Shown here in pieces: positions 18,695 through 28,569 of a stretch of 33,462 bases of DNA. Every line of letters begins with the position of its first letter. Position 1 is the stretch's first letter. The notes below the pieces were generated by a model that saw only the letters and a program-made list of their open reading frames with translations, was not told the DNA's origin and did not search any database. The position numbers and the translations under genes were made by a program. Source of the stretch: Reticulitermes lucifugus (lineage: Eukaryota; Arthropoda; Insecta; Blattodea; Rhinotermitidae); the NCBI GenBank assembly GCA_026260175.1, contig JAKCWW010000180.1:75576-109037 (forward strand). Reading direction: 5' to 3'.

Positions 18695-18985
18695 CAAACA
18701 ATTTTAAGTTACTCTTCTGTCCAGTGCTCCCCGATTTCTGAAAGTGCACTGCTGTGTTCGAATGTTCCCAGGCTTCGCCTCCTTGTCCTTCTGACAATAG
18801 CTTAAAATGATGATGAGCATGGAGTAGGCCTATTGGTGGAATAATACCGACAGGGGGACTGAATGTAATAAGACAAAAGCCTGTTTCAGTGCCACATTGC
18901 CCACAAAAATTTGCACATAGACTGGCCCGGGATCTAAGCCGGGCCTCCTCAAAGAGAGGCCGCCGACTGACCAGAATTCATTTAA
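18695..18985 (-). mobile_element. SINE-B, second adjacent copy, same orientation
   Basis: On the minus strand: GGTCAGTCGGCGGCC, GAGGAGGCCCGGCTTAGATC, CCGGGCCAGTCTATGTGC, TGTGGGCAATGTGGCACTGA, AACAGGCTTTTGTC, then a distal part with GGGAACATTCGAACACAG and TTTCAGAAATCGGGGAGC. It starts where the first copy ends. Confidence 0.7.
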
Positions 18986-19164
18986 ATAATGCTTAAAAAC
19001 CAATTCCTACTTCACACATAAAAAACTGTTTCTACATTACAAAAACCAACAGGTTAATGCCGTTCACTGCAATAACCGATTACTGTTTTTAAAATCGAAG
19101 GACATACAGAGGGATTTCTTGTTCATCAAACCATTTAATTCAGTCATAAAATTAAAGGAAAGGC

Positions 19165-19705
19165 GAAACAGTTTAGTCGGTACAGCAAATATAATAGATG
19201 TTGGACGTCTGAGGAATCGTGGTCCTATTCTCAGCGGGGGAAAAAATTTATCTGCGAGATTTTTAGGCTTTCGCCGCTGTCTAGTTGAAGTCTTCGATCT
19301 TCTTGCAAGTTGCACAGCGTCAGTGGATGTTTGGTATCAACGTTTATAGACAGCGTGTCGGTTCCATCTTCAAAGGTCGAAATTTCCAAAAAGACATTCT
19401 GGTCCTTGAAGACAGGATCGACACGCTGCCCAGAAATGTTGGTAACAAACTACCCATTGACGCTGCGCAACATCCCAGAAGACTGAAGATCTCAAGAAAA
19501 TTACCTCTTCTCCAAAATGTCCAGACCGGCTCTGGGGACCACCCAGCCTCCTATTCGATGGATACCGGAGCAACTTCCCAGGAGGTAAAGCGGCCGGGAC
19601 GTGAAACTGGCCGCTCACCTAAATCTAGTGCCGAGGTTAAGAATGGCTGGAGCTATAACTCCACTCTGCATGCCTTCGTAACGTGCACAGGGACAACATT
19701 ACCAT
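19165..19705 (+). mobile_element. SINE-A interrupted by a foldback element
   Basis: Head part at 19165-19240: AGTTTAGTCGGTACAGC (A box), GAGGAATCGTGGTCCTATTC, TCAGCGGGGGAAAA. Body resumes at about 19490: CTTCTCCAAAATGTCCAGAC, CGGCTCTGGGGACCACCCAG, GGTAAAGCGGCCGGGACG and the tail GAATGGCTGGAGCTATAAC, CTCCACTCTGCATGCC. The insert in between is the hairpin at 19275-19500. A/T-rich sequences AAAAAATTTA and AAGAAAATTA at the two junctions may be a decayed target duplication. Confidence 0.75.
19275..19500. repeat. Foldback (palindromic) element nested in SINE-A
   Basis: TTGCACAGCGTCAGTGGATG ... GACAGCGTGTCGGTTCC (19310-19365) faces AGGATCGACACGCTGCC ... TTGACGCTGCGCAA (19414-19470) in inverse orientation. 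The pairing continues inward (ATCTTCAAAGG with CCTTGAAGA) and outward (GATCTTCTTGCAAG with CATCCCAGAAGACTGAAGA). It holds CCAGAAATGTTGGTAACAAA and CATCCCAGAAGACTG, so it belongs to the palindromic family. Confidence 0.7.
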
Positions 19706-19709
19706 AAAG

Positions 19710-20660
19710 TTAAAACAATACGTAGGAACCTCACTATTTCTGCATTTGAAAAGACTGCACACATACAGTGCTTACCGTGTAACTTTTCCGATGTGTCCTC
19801 CCTGTCAGATAAAGTGACGAAGTTCGACTATTACATTCCATAGTAGAGCCTGCAAAATTTCTGCGAAGAAGTAAAACGCCTCTTCCTATCTCAACTGTGC
19901 AAGGGTTGGTGCTGAATATTTTATCCCAGAAAGATATTCCCCCACAGGAAAACTACATGGGTACAAACGTGGCGACAAAGGTTCAACGAATACAAAGTCA
20001 CTCCCTACATAAAGACACTGTGTGAGCAAAATGCAAATCGTTTAACGTTACAGCAAATACTGCACATATCAATCAATAAGCTTGTGAGGGTTACTAGGGT
20101 TGTAAGAACATGCAGAGTGTTAAATACATATATCACTCCAGTGCCCTTTAAACACTGTAGCCAGCCAAAATCGGACAGTTGAGCAACCGTAGGCACGATA
20201 AGATACCAGGGGAAAGAAAGATAAGAGTTCACATGCAGATCGAGTTGAAGGTTGTAAGAGAAATAGCACACATGTAATTCTTGAGAGAAAATTCAAAGGA
20301 AACAAGTTGCCACTCGATAAATGAGCACAGAAACAGCGAGTATAGTTGGCGAAAAACAAGCATCTGTGTTCATACTCGTAAAAGCCTAAGAGTCGAAATT
20401 CTGTCATCGTTGTGTCATGTAACAAGTCATTTTTACAGTAACGGATATGTAAGACAGGTGGCAGTAATTGGCAAAAACAATCTGTTATTATGAAGCAGAT
20501 AAGACGTAGCTGTACTTCAGTCGGCATTGCAGCCTCGATCTTCCTTCAAGAAAGTTTCAATTTGATGCCCCGCGTATGCAGTGAGATGTGATTTCACTGC
20601 ATCCGTAAGGGCTATGATACGTACGAGTGAATCAATGGAAGTGCTTTCTGTGGAAACCGT
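19710..20660. other. No recognisable feature
   Basis: Overlapping minus frames at 20005-20271 and 20120-20527 (135 codons) and plus 20281-20493 lack recognisable domains. A small palindrome with ATGCAGTGA / TTCACTGCAT arms lies at 20577-20602. Confidence 0.35.
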
Positions 20661-20664
20661 GCCT

Positions 20665-20720
20665 AGATGTGGAACTGTCAAATTTTTACGCTGAAACTTC
20701 AACGGGCTTTAATTAGTGAC
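20665..20720 (+). repeat. Dispersed repeat, 3' block
   Basis: CAAATTTTTACGCTGAAACT, TCAACGGGCTTTAATTAG corresponds to the last block of the repeat at 4920-5085. Confidence 0.35.
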
Positions 20721-21079
20721 ACACGCACATACACACTAATAAATAAATAAATGGGTTTTGGGGTGGCAACCCTGGGAATTCCTTTTTATATTTCAAAGAT
20801 TAGGCACAGTATGCTCCAAAAGGGCATGCCAGGTATACGCATAAATTACCACGCTCCACACAAACAAGTAAGGCGTAAGAGCTGAATTCTTGACAGAGGG
20901 CACCTCAACTACCATTGCAAGTGGATCAAAGGCTCATCAACTAACACTGTAAGTTGATTAGGAGGTCATCAACTACCAGAACAAGGGGAAAATCACAAAC
21001 AAGAAAAGCTCTTTCTCGCAGTGGAGTGCAGATTCTTCTTGACGGGGAAAAGTTATAGGCTACAGGGACCTGAAAGTGC

Positions 21080-21185
21080 ATAGGGGCACAAGCGTACAGA
21101 ATGTCTTCTGGAATGGGACGCCGTGTAAGTTGGTAGGGAGGTACCGGCATTTCGGGGAAATCCGCATTCTCAATCTTCAGAATCT
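21080..21185 (-). repeat. Palindromic element, one arm
   Basis: On the minus strand: CTGAAGATTCTGAAGATTGA, GAATGCGGATTTCCCCGAAA, TGCCGGTACCTCCCTACCAA, CTTACACGGCGTCCCATTCC, AGAAGAC. It has two successive CTGAAGA boxes before the GAAA box and is one of the best-preserved arms. The frame at 21076-21264 is its translation. Confidence 0.65.
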
Positions 21186-21189
21186 TCAG

Positions 21190-21710
21190 AGTAAACGAAC
21201 TCTTTTCCACAAAGCACGGGAGCTACATATAAGTGCGTCGCCACGCATATATGTCCGTGTTTGATGGAACGTGTAGGCGTCTAGGCTCTTTCTAGAAGTG
21301 CCGTTAGCTATTACGAATTTAATTGTCAATATACCTTTATTAACTATAGTAAGCGGCCTTGTTTCAGTTGCATTTTGTATCCCACGTGTGAAGGTCAAAT
21401 GCAAAATACTAGCCGTAACGAGATTTTATACGCATGGCAAATTGTCCTGATAATAGAATAATTCGAGACAAATTATCTATGAGGACAGCATCTATGTATG
21501 TATGTTCAGCCTTGGTAAATTCTCGATGACAGTTTAACGTGAGTTGTGACATTAATTAATAAAACAATTAGGGTAAACCTATTGAATTTCATAACAAACT
21601 TTTTAACACCGTATGACACAGTAAATTCTCCGCCTTTGTGTTCCACTGTTAGTTATAACAGTACTTCGTAAGTGGCTAACCTAACCGATTCCACCTGTTG
21701 TAAATAACAC
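21190..21710. other. No recognisable feature
   Basis: AT-rich sequence; no motif, repeat or credible frame seen. Confidence 0.35.
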
Positions 21711-21714
21711 AAAA

Positions 21715-21965
21715 TTAAGCGAACATCGACACAGAGTGGTTAGTACTTCAGTTTTATATTCGGGAGGTCCACGGTTCAAAAGAAAAGACCAGCTACCTTC
21801 ACAGATGACTGTAGTTTTCCTCAGTCCTCCAGAACAATTCCGGGACTAATTTTCCTTACTAACTTCAAACGAGGCCACGACCGCTTCCTTCTACATCCTT
21901 TCCAGTTCCTTAATCACGCTACCATTCGAGGCTATGTAGTCAGAATTAGTAATGGCGTCAATAAA
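21715..21965 (+). mobile_element. SINE-C, near full copy
   Basis: CACAGAGTGGTTAGTACTTC (A-box-like), ATTCGGGAGGTCCACGGTTC (B box in drift), TAGTTTTCCTCAGTCCTCCA, GAACAATTCCGGGACTAATT, CGAGGCCACGACCGCTTCCT, ACATCCTTTCCAGTTCC. The tail ends GTCAATAAATAATAGATAAA. Confidence 0.75.
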
Positions 21966-22204
21966 TAATAGATAAAAATGTAATGTAAAAGAAATATGAA
22001 TAAGAAATCTGTCAGCATTATGAAAACCAATCAGACGAATTACGGACTACGCCAACTCACAAAATGTTTTGTATATCTCCACTATATGTCAATAGTCAGT
22101 GTTTGGCATAATACTCATATAAAGTCTTTGTTGTTACAGTAAGCACGTACAGCGATCTGACCTATTTACACCTCTTACTATCTGCGTCATTTGCTGTGGT
22201 AACA

Positions 22205-22525
22205 GCATAATCATAGAACCGGGTTAGTTCAGTCGATACAGTGGCTATGCTATGGGCTGGACTTCTGAGAAATCGTAGTTCAATTCCCGGCTGTAACAAG
22301 AGATCTCTTCCCCAAGGTGTCCAGACCGACTCTGGGGCCACCCAGCCTCCTCCTCAATGTGTATGGGGGGCCTCTTTCCCTGGATATAAAGCGGTCGGGG
22401 TGTAAAGCTGACCACTCACCCTATCTATAGTATCGAGGTTAAGAATGCGTGGAGCTGTGCCTCAACTTCCCAAAACGCCATCATGCTGTACACAAGAACA
22501 AATTTATCTTTTTACAACACACTGA
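22205..22525 (+). mobile_element. SINE-A, full copy
   Basis: CCGGGTTAGTTCAGTCGATA (A box), TAGTTCAATTCCCGGC (B box), GTGTCCAGACCGACTCTGGG, CCACCCAGCCTCCTC, ATATAAAGCGGTCGGGG, GAGGTTAAGAATGCGTGG, AGCTGTGCCTCAACTTCCC. It has both promoter boxes and the complete body, making it the best consensus seed with 5205-5452. Confidence 0.85.
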
Positions 22526-23050
22526 TGGCATCGATATTCATAAGTGGAAAAGATTTGTGGGACATTAAAATATAGAGACACACAAAGCGTATTATAACAG
22601 GCCTGTGGTCTACATTCACATCTGAAAGTTTTCATGAGCTAGAATTATAAGCTAAATGAAGCAAACATACACAAATTAAATATAATAAAGTACACTTCAT
22701 ACACAACTTTCATGAAGCTGACATGCTTTCGAACACTGGAGACGACTGTGTGCGTTTAGAATGTGATATTTCTATGGAAGTTGCGATTAATGACAATCTA
22801 CAAACACTGCAACAATTCAAAGTTGATAAGGGAGAGGAATTCTACATCGAATACTAAATCTACACATTCTCAAGGAAAATCCTCTCATAAGTAATACTTT
22901 GGAACAAATTTCGATTAAAAGCACAAGCTTATAAACATATTTTATGAGGAATAAGTAACAAAATACGTAAACAATATATCATACGATTGTCTATTGAGTG
23001 TTTTACGTAATTCCCATATTTGATTATAGTTGGCACTTTGGTGTATCATA
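22526..23050. other. AT-rich stretch; one short unassigned frame
   Basis: A 44-codon frame at 22723-22857 (MLSNTGDDCVRLECDISMEV...) reads protein-like but is too short to assign. Nothing else stands out. Confidence 0.3.
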
Positions 23051-23054
23051 GTCG

Positions 23055-23175
23055 CACTTGCAGAGCTACACCAGCCTCCTTCCCCATTTAATACCGAGTT
23101 GAAGAATATGTGCAGCTGTGCTTCCACCCCACATACAAATTCACGGCTTGCACAGGGACAATTTGACCTTTTTAC
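23055..23175 (+). mobile_element. SINE-A, internally deleted tail fragment
   Basis: CACCAGCCTCCTTCCCC joins directly to ATACCGAGTTGAAGAATATG and TGCAGCTGTGCTTCCACCCC, skipping the GTAAAGCGGCC segment; it ends GGCTTGCACAGGGACAATTT. Confidence 0.65.
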
Positions 23176-23219
23176 AAATCGCTTTCAGTTGTTAATCACG
23201 TTGTCGTTCACTAGTAATT

Positions 23220-23330
23220 AAAATGGTACTTCTTGTCAGACAGCGCTCTTCTGGGATGTGTCGCGGTATAATCTGATAGATCACACGTTGCTGCACTTGC
23301 ATATTCCGAACACATGCGAATTTTAAGGAA
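23220..23330 (-). repeat. Palindromic-element body fragment
   Basis: On the minus strand TATCAGATTATACCGCGACA, CATCCCAGAAGAGCGCTG matches the arm body; the centre cannot be recognised. Confidence 0.4.
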
Positions 23331-23334
23331 GTCT

Positions 23335-23725
23335 CCTACTGACGATAATAACTACACGAACCTATAGGCCATATCCCATAAGACCACAATCTTAACATCC
23401 ATCGCCAAGGAAAAGTATATCTTAGCTGTCTTTCTGTTACAGAACAGTCACTAAGCATGCTGCTATCTAGAGGCGTGCTACGAAAATTTTCCGCAAAACG
23501 TGACCCTGAGATATCGAGTGAAACAAAACCTCCCACTGCTATTTGTATCCCTATATTGTTCCTATACATTACTACGTGCCAAAACACATAACTGCAGAAT
23601 AGCAGACGTTAACCTTTTATACGGATTTAATACATTGTATTATACATTTTGCCCCGTAAAGACATTGCGTGTCTCGATAAATCAGTCCATGAAATTAAAC
23701 ACAGGCAGGTATCTAAAAACCACTA
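23335..23725. other. No recognisable feature
   Basis: The frames at 23336-23587 minus and 23500-23901 plus are unassigned; the end of the latter is translated SINE-A. Confidence 0.35.
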
Positions 23726-23727
23726 GG

Positions 23728-23915
23728 CTCTCCAAAGCGTCCAGACCAGCTCCAGAAGCCACACAGGCTCTTATTCAATGTGTGACGGGGGCTCATTCCC
23801 AGAAGGTAAAGCAGCCGTGGAATGAAGAGACTAACCAAATCCACCTGGTTCTAAGGTTCGGAATGCGTGCAGCTGCACCTCTAGGCGTACTGCTTAATTA
23901 AGCACAGAGATAACT
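23728..23915 (+). mobile_element. SINE-A, headless copy
   Basis: CTCTCCAAAGCGTCCAGACC, AGCTCCAGAAGCCACACAGG, AAGGTAAAGCAGCCGTGGAA, GGAATGCGTGCAGCTGCACC, TTAATTAAGCACAGAGATAA. The tRNA-like head is missing. Confidence 0.75.
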
Positions 23916-23989
23916 CCCTGAAATCTGGTATTTCAGTATCAATATAGCTGTACCTCTAGAAGTTTTCAAGTTATTGGAATTAGTTTCCT

Positions 23990-24150
23990 TTTCTTTTCTT
24001 TTTGAAGACCTTTGTTGCTATAGACAAACAAGGTAGCATGTGTACAGAAATTCTTTTCTTAATACAGTCTATGTTCCACGACCAACAATGACGTTCATAA
24101 CAGCAAACATTTCCAGCTCAAATTTCGATGGGTTCTACGCGGGTTTGTCC
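23990..24150 (+). repeat. Dispersed repeat, copy 2
   Basis: ACAGAAATTCTTTTCTTAAT, TATGTTCCACGACC, TTTCCAGCTCAAATTTCGAT follow the order in 4920-5085. Confidence 0.35.
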
Positions 24151-24154
24151 AATT

Positions 24155-25145
24155 CGTGACGTCACCAAATATTATTAGGGTCTCAAAATCAAGGAGGTTG
24201 AAATGGGTGCCCTATGAAGTACGCACGAGCACTATGAGAAACACAGAGAAGATTTTAGTCGTAAAACCTGATGCGTAGCACCACTTGCTGAAGGAAATGT
24301 ACAGAAAAAACGTGACACACTCAGATTAACAGCACGGTAAATTAGCACTGTTAAGCACCTGACGTGTGTCATGTAACAAATTTCCTTGCAGTGTTCAGTG
24401 AACTTGACCTGTCAGTCAACTGTAAGTATGTTGCAATCCTAAATGTGTCATAGCATCAGATGACATCATGTCAGTTGATTGATAAGGTTTGATTTGTTAA
24501 TCACGTTCAGGTGATATGCTCTCTTAAGCTGAGACAAATGACAATTTTTGTTTAACCATCTTAAACCTAAATTTCATCTCAATCAGGGGACTCAAACTCA
24601 AACAGCAGGTTGGCACGTCATTTTTAGCAATAAAGAGGGCAGGTATTTCCGTTAAAATTTAACACACAATTAAGAATACTTCATACTTTTAATAATAGGA
24701 TCAAAATATATTGTAATTATGGAATTTAAAATTGTATCGCATTATTACATCTTTGCTGACGTATGTTGTACTCGTACCTTCCCATCCAGGGATAGCAATA
24801 ATTGCGAGCCCGTGACAAAAACATTTTAAATGAAAAACAAATCTTCGACTCTGAGCAGGGCCATATTCAATAAGTGGATAAGATCAGTGAGAAGGCAGCA
24901 TACAACGAACTAGCGGGCTACGCGTTTGAAACTCCTGACCTTAATAATACACGAAGCTTCAGTTCCTACCTCACAGTAAACACACAGTTTCCAACCTCTT
25001 AATGTTGTGTAGGGCTATAACAGCTGTTTGTTGTGAGCATCATATGGAACCAATAAACATAGTGTGTGAAGAAAGTACAGAGTTTCTATAATGTAACGCC
25101 CGTGGTACAAGTAATTACCACAATGATTGACAGTTTATCCCGTGC
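24155..25145. other. Long stretch with no recognisable feature
   Basis: No frame of 60 codons or more, no SINE box or inverted repeat recognised. Confidence 0.4.
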
Positions 25146-25149
25146 TTCA

Positions 25150-25425
25150 TGAGGTACCACGCCATGAAACGGCATGGGGGAATACAGGCACACTCCAGCC
25201 ATGCTTAACTCGGTACTATATGAAAAGCACGTTGTAAACTCCATGGTCCAGCCACCTTATTCGTGGAAATAGCCCACGGTATACGCTGGACAGGAAGATG
25301 ACAGGGACCCACAGCAGGTGTGGACGCTCTGGAGAAAAGAACCTATTGTCTCTCCCGGAAATCGAACACTTTCGTCCAGCCCGTGGCCAGGTGACTATAC
25401 TGACGGAGCTAATCACGCTCTTACA
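25150..25425 (-). mobile_element. SINE-A, full copy, head-to-head with the next element
   Basis: On the minus strand: TTAGCTCCGTCAGTATAGTC (A box), GTGTTCGATTTCCGGGAG (B box), TTCTCCAGAGCGTCCACACC, TGCTGTGGGTCCCTGTC, and the tail GTTAAGCATGGCTGGAGTGT with CCCCCATGCCGTTTCATGGC. The GTAAAGCGGCC segment is diverged. Confidence 0.8.
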
Positions 25426-25432
25426 CAGCGCT

Positions 25433-25665
25433 GCGGCCGTGCCATAGCTCAGCGGTTAGTCGTCGACCTTTCATCTTGGAAGCCCGAGTTCAATCCCCGG
25501 TCAGCCCATGTAGGATACGCTTTTCTCCGAATTCTTTGGTTTTTTCTAGTCAGCATCATTACACCAACGCCCTATTCTCATTAATTAATTAATTCATTCA
25601 TCTACCACTGACGCTGGGCCTATATCATCTCATCAATTGACGGTGTCGTTAAATAATACATACTC
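25433..25665 (+). mobile_element. SINE-B-like element with intact promoter boxes
   Basis: GCGGCCGTGCCATAGCTCAG CGGTTAG gives a good A box and GAGTTCAATCCCCGGTC a good B box. The body has TTTTCTCCGAATTCTTTGG and ends ATTGACGGTGTCGTTAAATA, the tail typical of this insect SINE group and mirrored at 29345-29400. The head starts about 10 bp from the head of the minus SINE-A. Confidence 0.75.
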
Positions 25666-25682
25666 TACGGGGTAGTTTAAAG

Positions 25683-25933
25683 CAGTGTTTTTTAATCGGT
25701 GGTACGCGACGTTGTTTCGGAATTAAAATGTTTTTCATAATTCAAGTTTAGATATGTTAATCGTATTACTAAATTGTTTGAATGTATTTAAATGAAAATA
25801 AAAACACTTATAAACTATTTATAAAGTTAAATTATGAAAGTAAAAAGTGTACGTGTTTTCAGCACCTGGTGGTACGCGTAAATGTTCTGTTCGTGACAGT
25901 GGCAAGCGAGGAACAGAAGGCTGAAAAGCACTG
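25683..25933 (+). mobile_element. Short non-autonomous hAT-like element (MITE)
   Basis: It begins CAGTGTTTTTTAATCGG and ends with AAAAGCACTG, giving hAT-type terminal inverted repeats (CAGTG...CACTG). GGTGGTACGCG occurs in the same orientation near both ends. Flanking octamers GTTTAAAG (25675-25682) and CTTTAAGG (25934-25941) agree at 6 of 8 positions, the target-duplication length known for hAT. At 251 bp it encodes no transposase. Confidence 0.7.
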
Positions 25934-25944
25934 CTTTAAGGGTT

Positions 25945-26185
25945 ACATAACAAACAAATGGTATTAAATCTTGTACAAAACAAACGAACTGCCGCTGTGT
26001 AAATCTGAAGGCGAAGCAAAAAAGACAGACTGAGGCCCTTAATTTGAATGGGCTCCTTCATTAGAGGCCAGTTACCTAAACCTGCAGGAAAAAACTTGTT
26101 TGAACAACCTGCGCGTTAAAAGAACGCAAAGTAGTAGCACATCATTTCCTCTACCTGGAAAAAACGGCTTCAGGTAAAACTATCA
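25945..26185. other. No recognisable feature
   Basis: Ordinary AT-rich sequence between the hAT-like element and the next SINE. Confidence 0.4.
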
Positions 26186-26189
26186 CACC

Positions 26190-26400
26190 ATACGAGCCGG
26201 GATAACTCAGTCACTGGCTGCACAACCGAGGAATCGCGGTTCAATTCCCGGCAGGGGCAGTCCATCTTTGTTTTCTCCAAATTGTCCAATGGTATGGGGG
26301 CTCTTTCTCCGGAGGTAAAGCGGCTGAGGTGTAAAGCTGACTACTCACATCAAAAAGCAGACACTAAAAATGTGTAAAGCTATGCCTCAACTCTACCCCG
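26190..26400 (+). mobile_element. SINE-A, full head, shortened body
   Basis: GAGCCGGGATAACTCAGTCA (A box), GCGGTTCAATTCCCGGC (B box), TTTTCTCCAAATTGTCCAAT, then the CCAGACCGACTCTGG segment is deleted; GGAGGTAAAGCGGCTGAGGT and AAAGCTATGCCTCAACTC follow. Confidence 0.8.
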
Positions 26401-26542
26401 ATACCCGTGGGACAGGAGGCGGCGTGGGCCCCAGAGCAGAACTAGCCAAGAGAAATATCTCTTGCCTCTGTCGAGAATCTAACCCAGATTTCTCGGTAGT
26501 TCAGTCCGAGGCGTTGTCACTACAGTGACTGACATTCCATAT
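26400..26542 (-). mobile_element. SINE-A, 5' half, tail-to-tail with the previous copy
   Basis: On the minus strand: CAGTCACTGTAGTGACAACG, CTGGGTTAGATTCTCGACAG (B-box region), GTTCTGCTCTGGGGCCCACG, CCGCCTCCTGTCCC. It ends where the plus-strand copy ends, forming an inverted pair. Confidence 0.75.
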
Positions 26543-26544
26543 GC

Positions 26545-27768
26545 AAAAATAAAATCATCCGACGGTACGAAGCCTACAGCTTTGTGACATATATACAAAA
26601 TTCTGCGGGCGGTATGAAGCTCATGCAATTGCTTAGACAATGACCGGCAAACTTATGGCATGCGTACCCAAAGTGACGCGAGATTTTCTTGGCACGCCGC
26701 ATTCACTGCTGCCACAAGTGCTTCTGTGCCCGACCAAACCTGCTATGATATAAAATATATATATTTATAATTAAATATATCGGAAGGCGTATACACTGTG
26801 TACAAATATCGTTACTACCAAATGAAGCAGCGAGTGAATAATCTCTTCAACAGACAGCGAGCCGTGCGAAGTGTTGACAGATTTCTCAGCGGGGTGCCGG
26901 CCGGGCGGAGGCCGTGCGAGCATGTGACTTCGAACAACACGTTTCACAAACCCTGCAATAAGCCACCTACCAAGTGTCCAAAGCAGGATCTGATGAACAG
27001 AATTTCATTGACAGCCCACCCTCTTCGCAGTACAGCGGAATTTGCGAAAATTGTTATGCGCCTAATGACAGAAATGAACGGTTAGCATTGGATCGTTCTG
27101 CTAACACTTTTTCTTCTGCTGCTTTTGAGTGAACCCTAAGTACTTTTTTACATACAGAAGATAACAAATGCCAACATAAAGTCGTTCAGATTTTGAGGTG
27201 ACAAATATTTACACTAATATTAATTGAAGTATTTTAAGTAATATTCTGTGGCATATTTTGAATTTTATGTTGAAGCACACTTCTGTTAAACCTGTTTAGA
27301 AATCAAGCATAATATTTGTTCATAAATTCCTTTATTACAACAGCCAAAAAACAACAAATATTAATAATTCACGCGATTTCTTACAACCTTGTTGCCGATT
27401 CTTAATTATTATTATTATTAGTATTAGTATTATCATCAAATTGTCATTATGTATCTTGCGACGTCCTGTTTTGTTAATGACATGTAATTTTAAGGCTATC
27501 GCGTTTAAAATAATTCATAAGCCTTACTGCATGCTTAAACAGGATCCCCAAGAATATTTCAAGTTCGCTCTATCATGGTCTTTTTTACAAACGCAACAAA
27601 CTTCGTTGTTATATTTATTGGGCTAGTCTTTTGAAGTGTGGATTAGTCTATGACTTATTTGTAATATCCTCAGTTCATTTCCTATTTACTCCATATCGCA
27701 TTCCTCAAGTATACAGCGAGTGGTTATAACATATGATACATAACAAAAATAACAAACAGTAATAAACA

Positions 27769-27801
<33 letters not shown>

Positions 27802-28345
27802 GAGTGATTTAGTTTATAGTGTTCAAATGTAAAATTCTATAGCCTGTATAGCTGTATATTTGTATATTATGAGTTATTCCACATCCAGTTGTAACTTCGA
27901 CAGACTTATGGATCCATTGAATGTATGTATAATAAAATATAAAGGCTCTAAGTTTCCATTGTGATCAAAATTTCCATGGGAACGGGCAAACAGTTATCCG
28001 AAAATTATCCACAGTTTGGGCACGCTCTCAGTGAGCTCCGCCAGTGACTGGCGAGAAGTGGCTTCCAGAGTGCGAGATCAACAGTGCCAATCGGAATGTG
28101 CCGGTGGGATTCCACTTCCAAATTCCGTATTTCACGGTGCCAAGCTAAAATCCCACACTGTCGTTCATGGGAAACCTATCATCACGGTGTTACTTCCACT
28201 GTCGCCAACCTAATTTTTTAAAGTCCTGTAGTTACTATATATACAATTTTCGCAATAAACAGCAATTATTTCCCTAAACAACACTAACCGGTTGCTACAC
28301 ATACCGTAAACGATCTGCACCACATAATCTTTTGACAATGGTTTA
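26545..28345. other. Long stretch with microsatellites but no recognised gene
   Basis: Contains a TA-rich run (26750-26782) and ATT/AAT repeats (27405-27437 and 27768-27800). The plus frames at 26798-27085 (95 codons, basic), 27441-27626 and 28016-28213 are unassigned. The patch at 26860-26930 and the one at 28015-28150 are GC-richer, but I see no exon evidence. Confidence 0.4.
27768..27800. repeat. (AAT)n microsatellite
   Basis: About ten uninterrupted ATA/AAT units. Confidence 0.95.
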
Positions 28346-28349
28346 ACAT

Positions 28350-28500
28350 GTGAAACATCACTAATATGTACCTGGACGTTTGCCATTACCACTAAGCACA
28401 AACACTCACAACGCTTCGAAAGCAGTCTGCTATCGAAATGTTGTGAGTGTATGTGTTCACTGATTATGGAAAAAGTCAAGGTACATATTAGTGATGTTAC
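28350..28500. repeat. Long imperfect hairpin, about 72-bp arms, 5-nt loop
   Basis: The left arm 28350-28423 and right arm 28429-28500 pair at roughly 60 of 72 positions by hand. The best blocks are ACATCACTAATATGTACC with GGTACATATTAGTGATGT and ACACTCACAAC with GTTGTGAGTGT. The loop is AGTCT. It is either a small foldback transposon or a precursor-like RNA hairpin; nothing in the flanks decides. Confidence 0.85.
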
Positions 28501-28569
28501 CCAGAAGACTAAAATTTAACTGCATAAATCAGTGCTTCTTGAGTGGCTGATAGTCGTTAAGGCATGTCA

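Noticed and set aside
22723..22857. Short exon or transposase fragment
   Set aside because: The 44-codon frame reads protein-like, but there is no supporting splice or family evidence.
25433..25510. Functional tRNA gene
   Set aside because: A and B boxes are good, but no closed cloverleaf with acceptor pairing was found and a SINE tail follows.
26798..27085. 95-codon basic protein
   Set aside because: No domain or zinc-binding pattern I can defend despite several cysteines; the flanks are low complexity.
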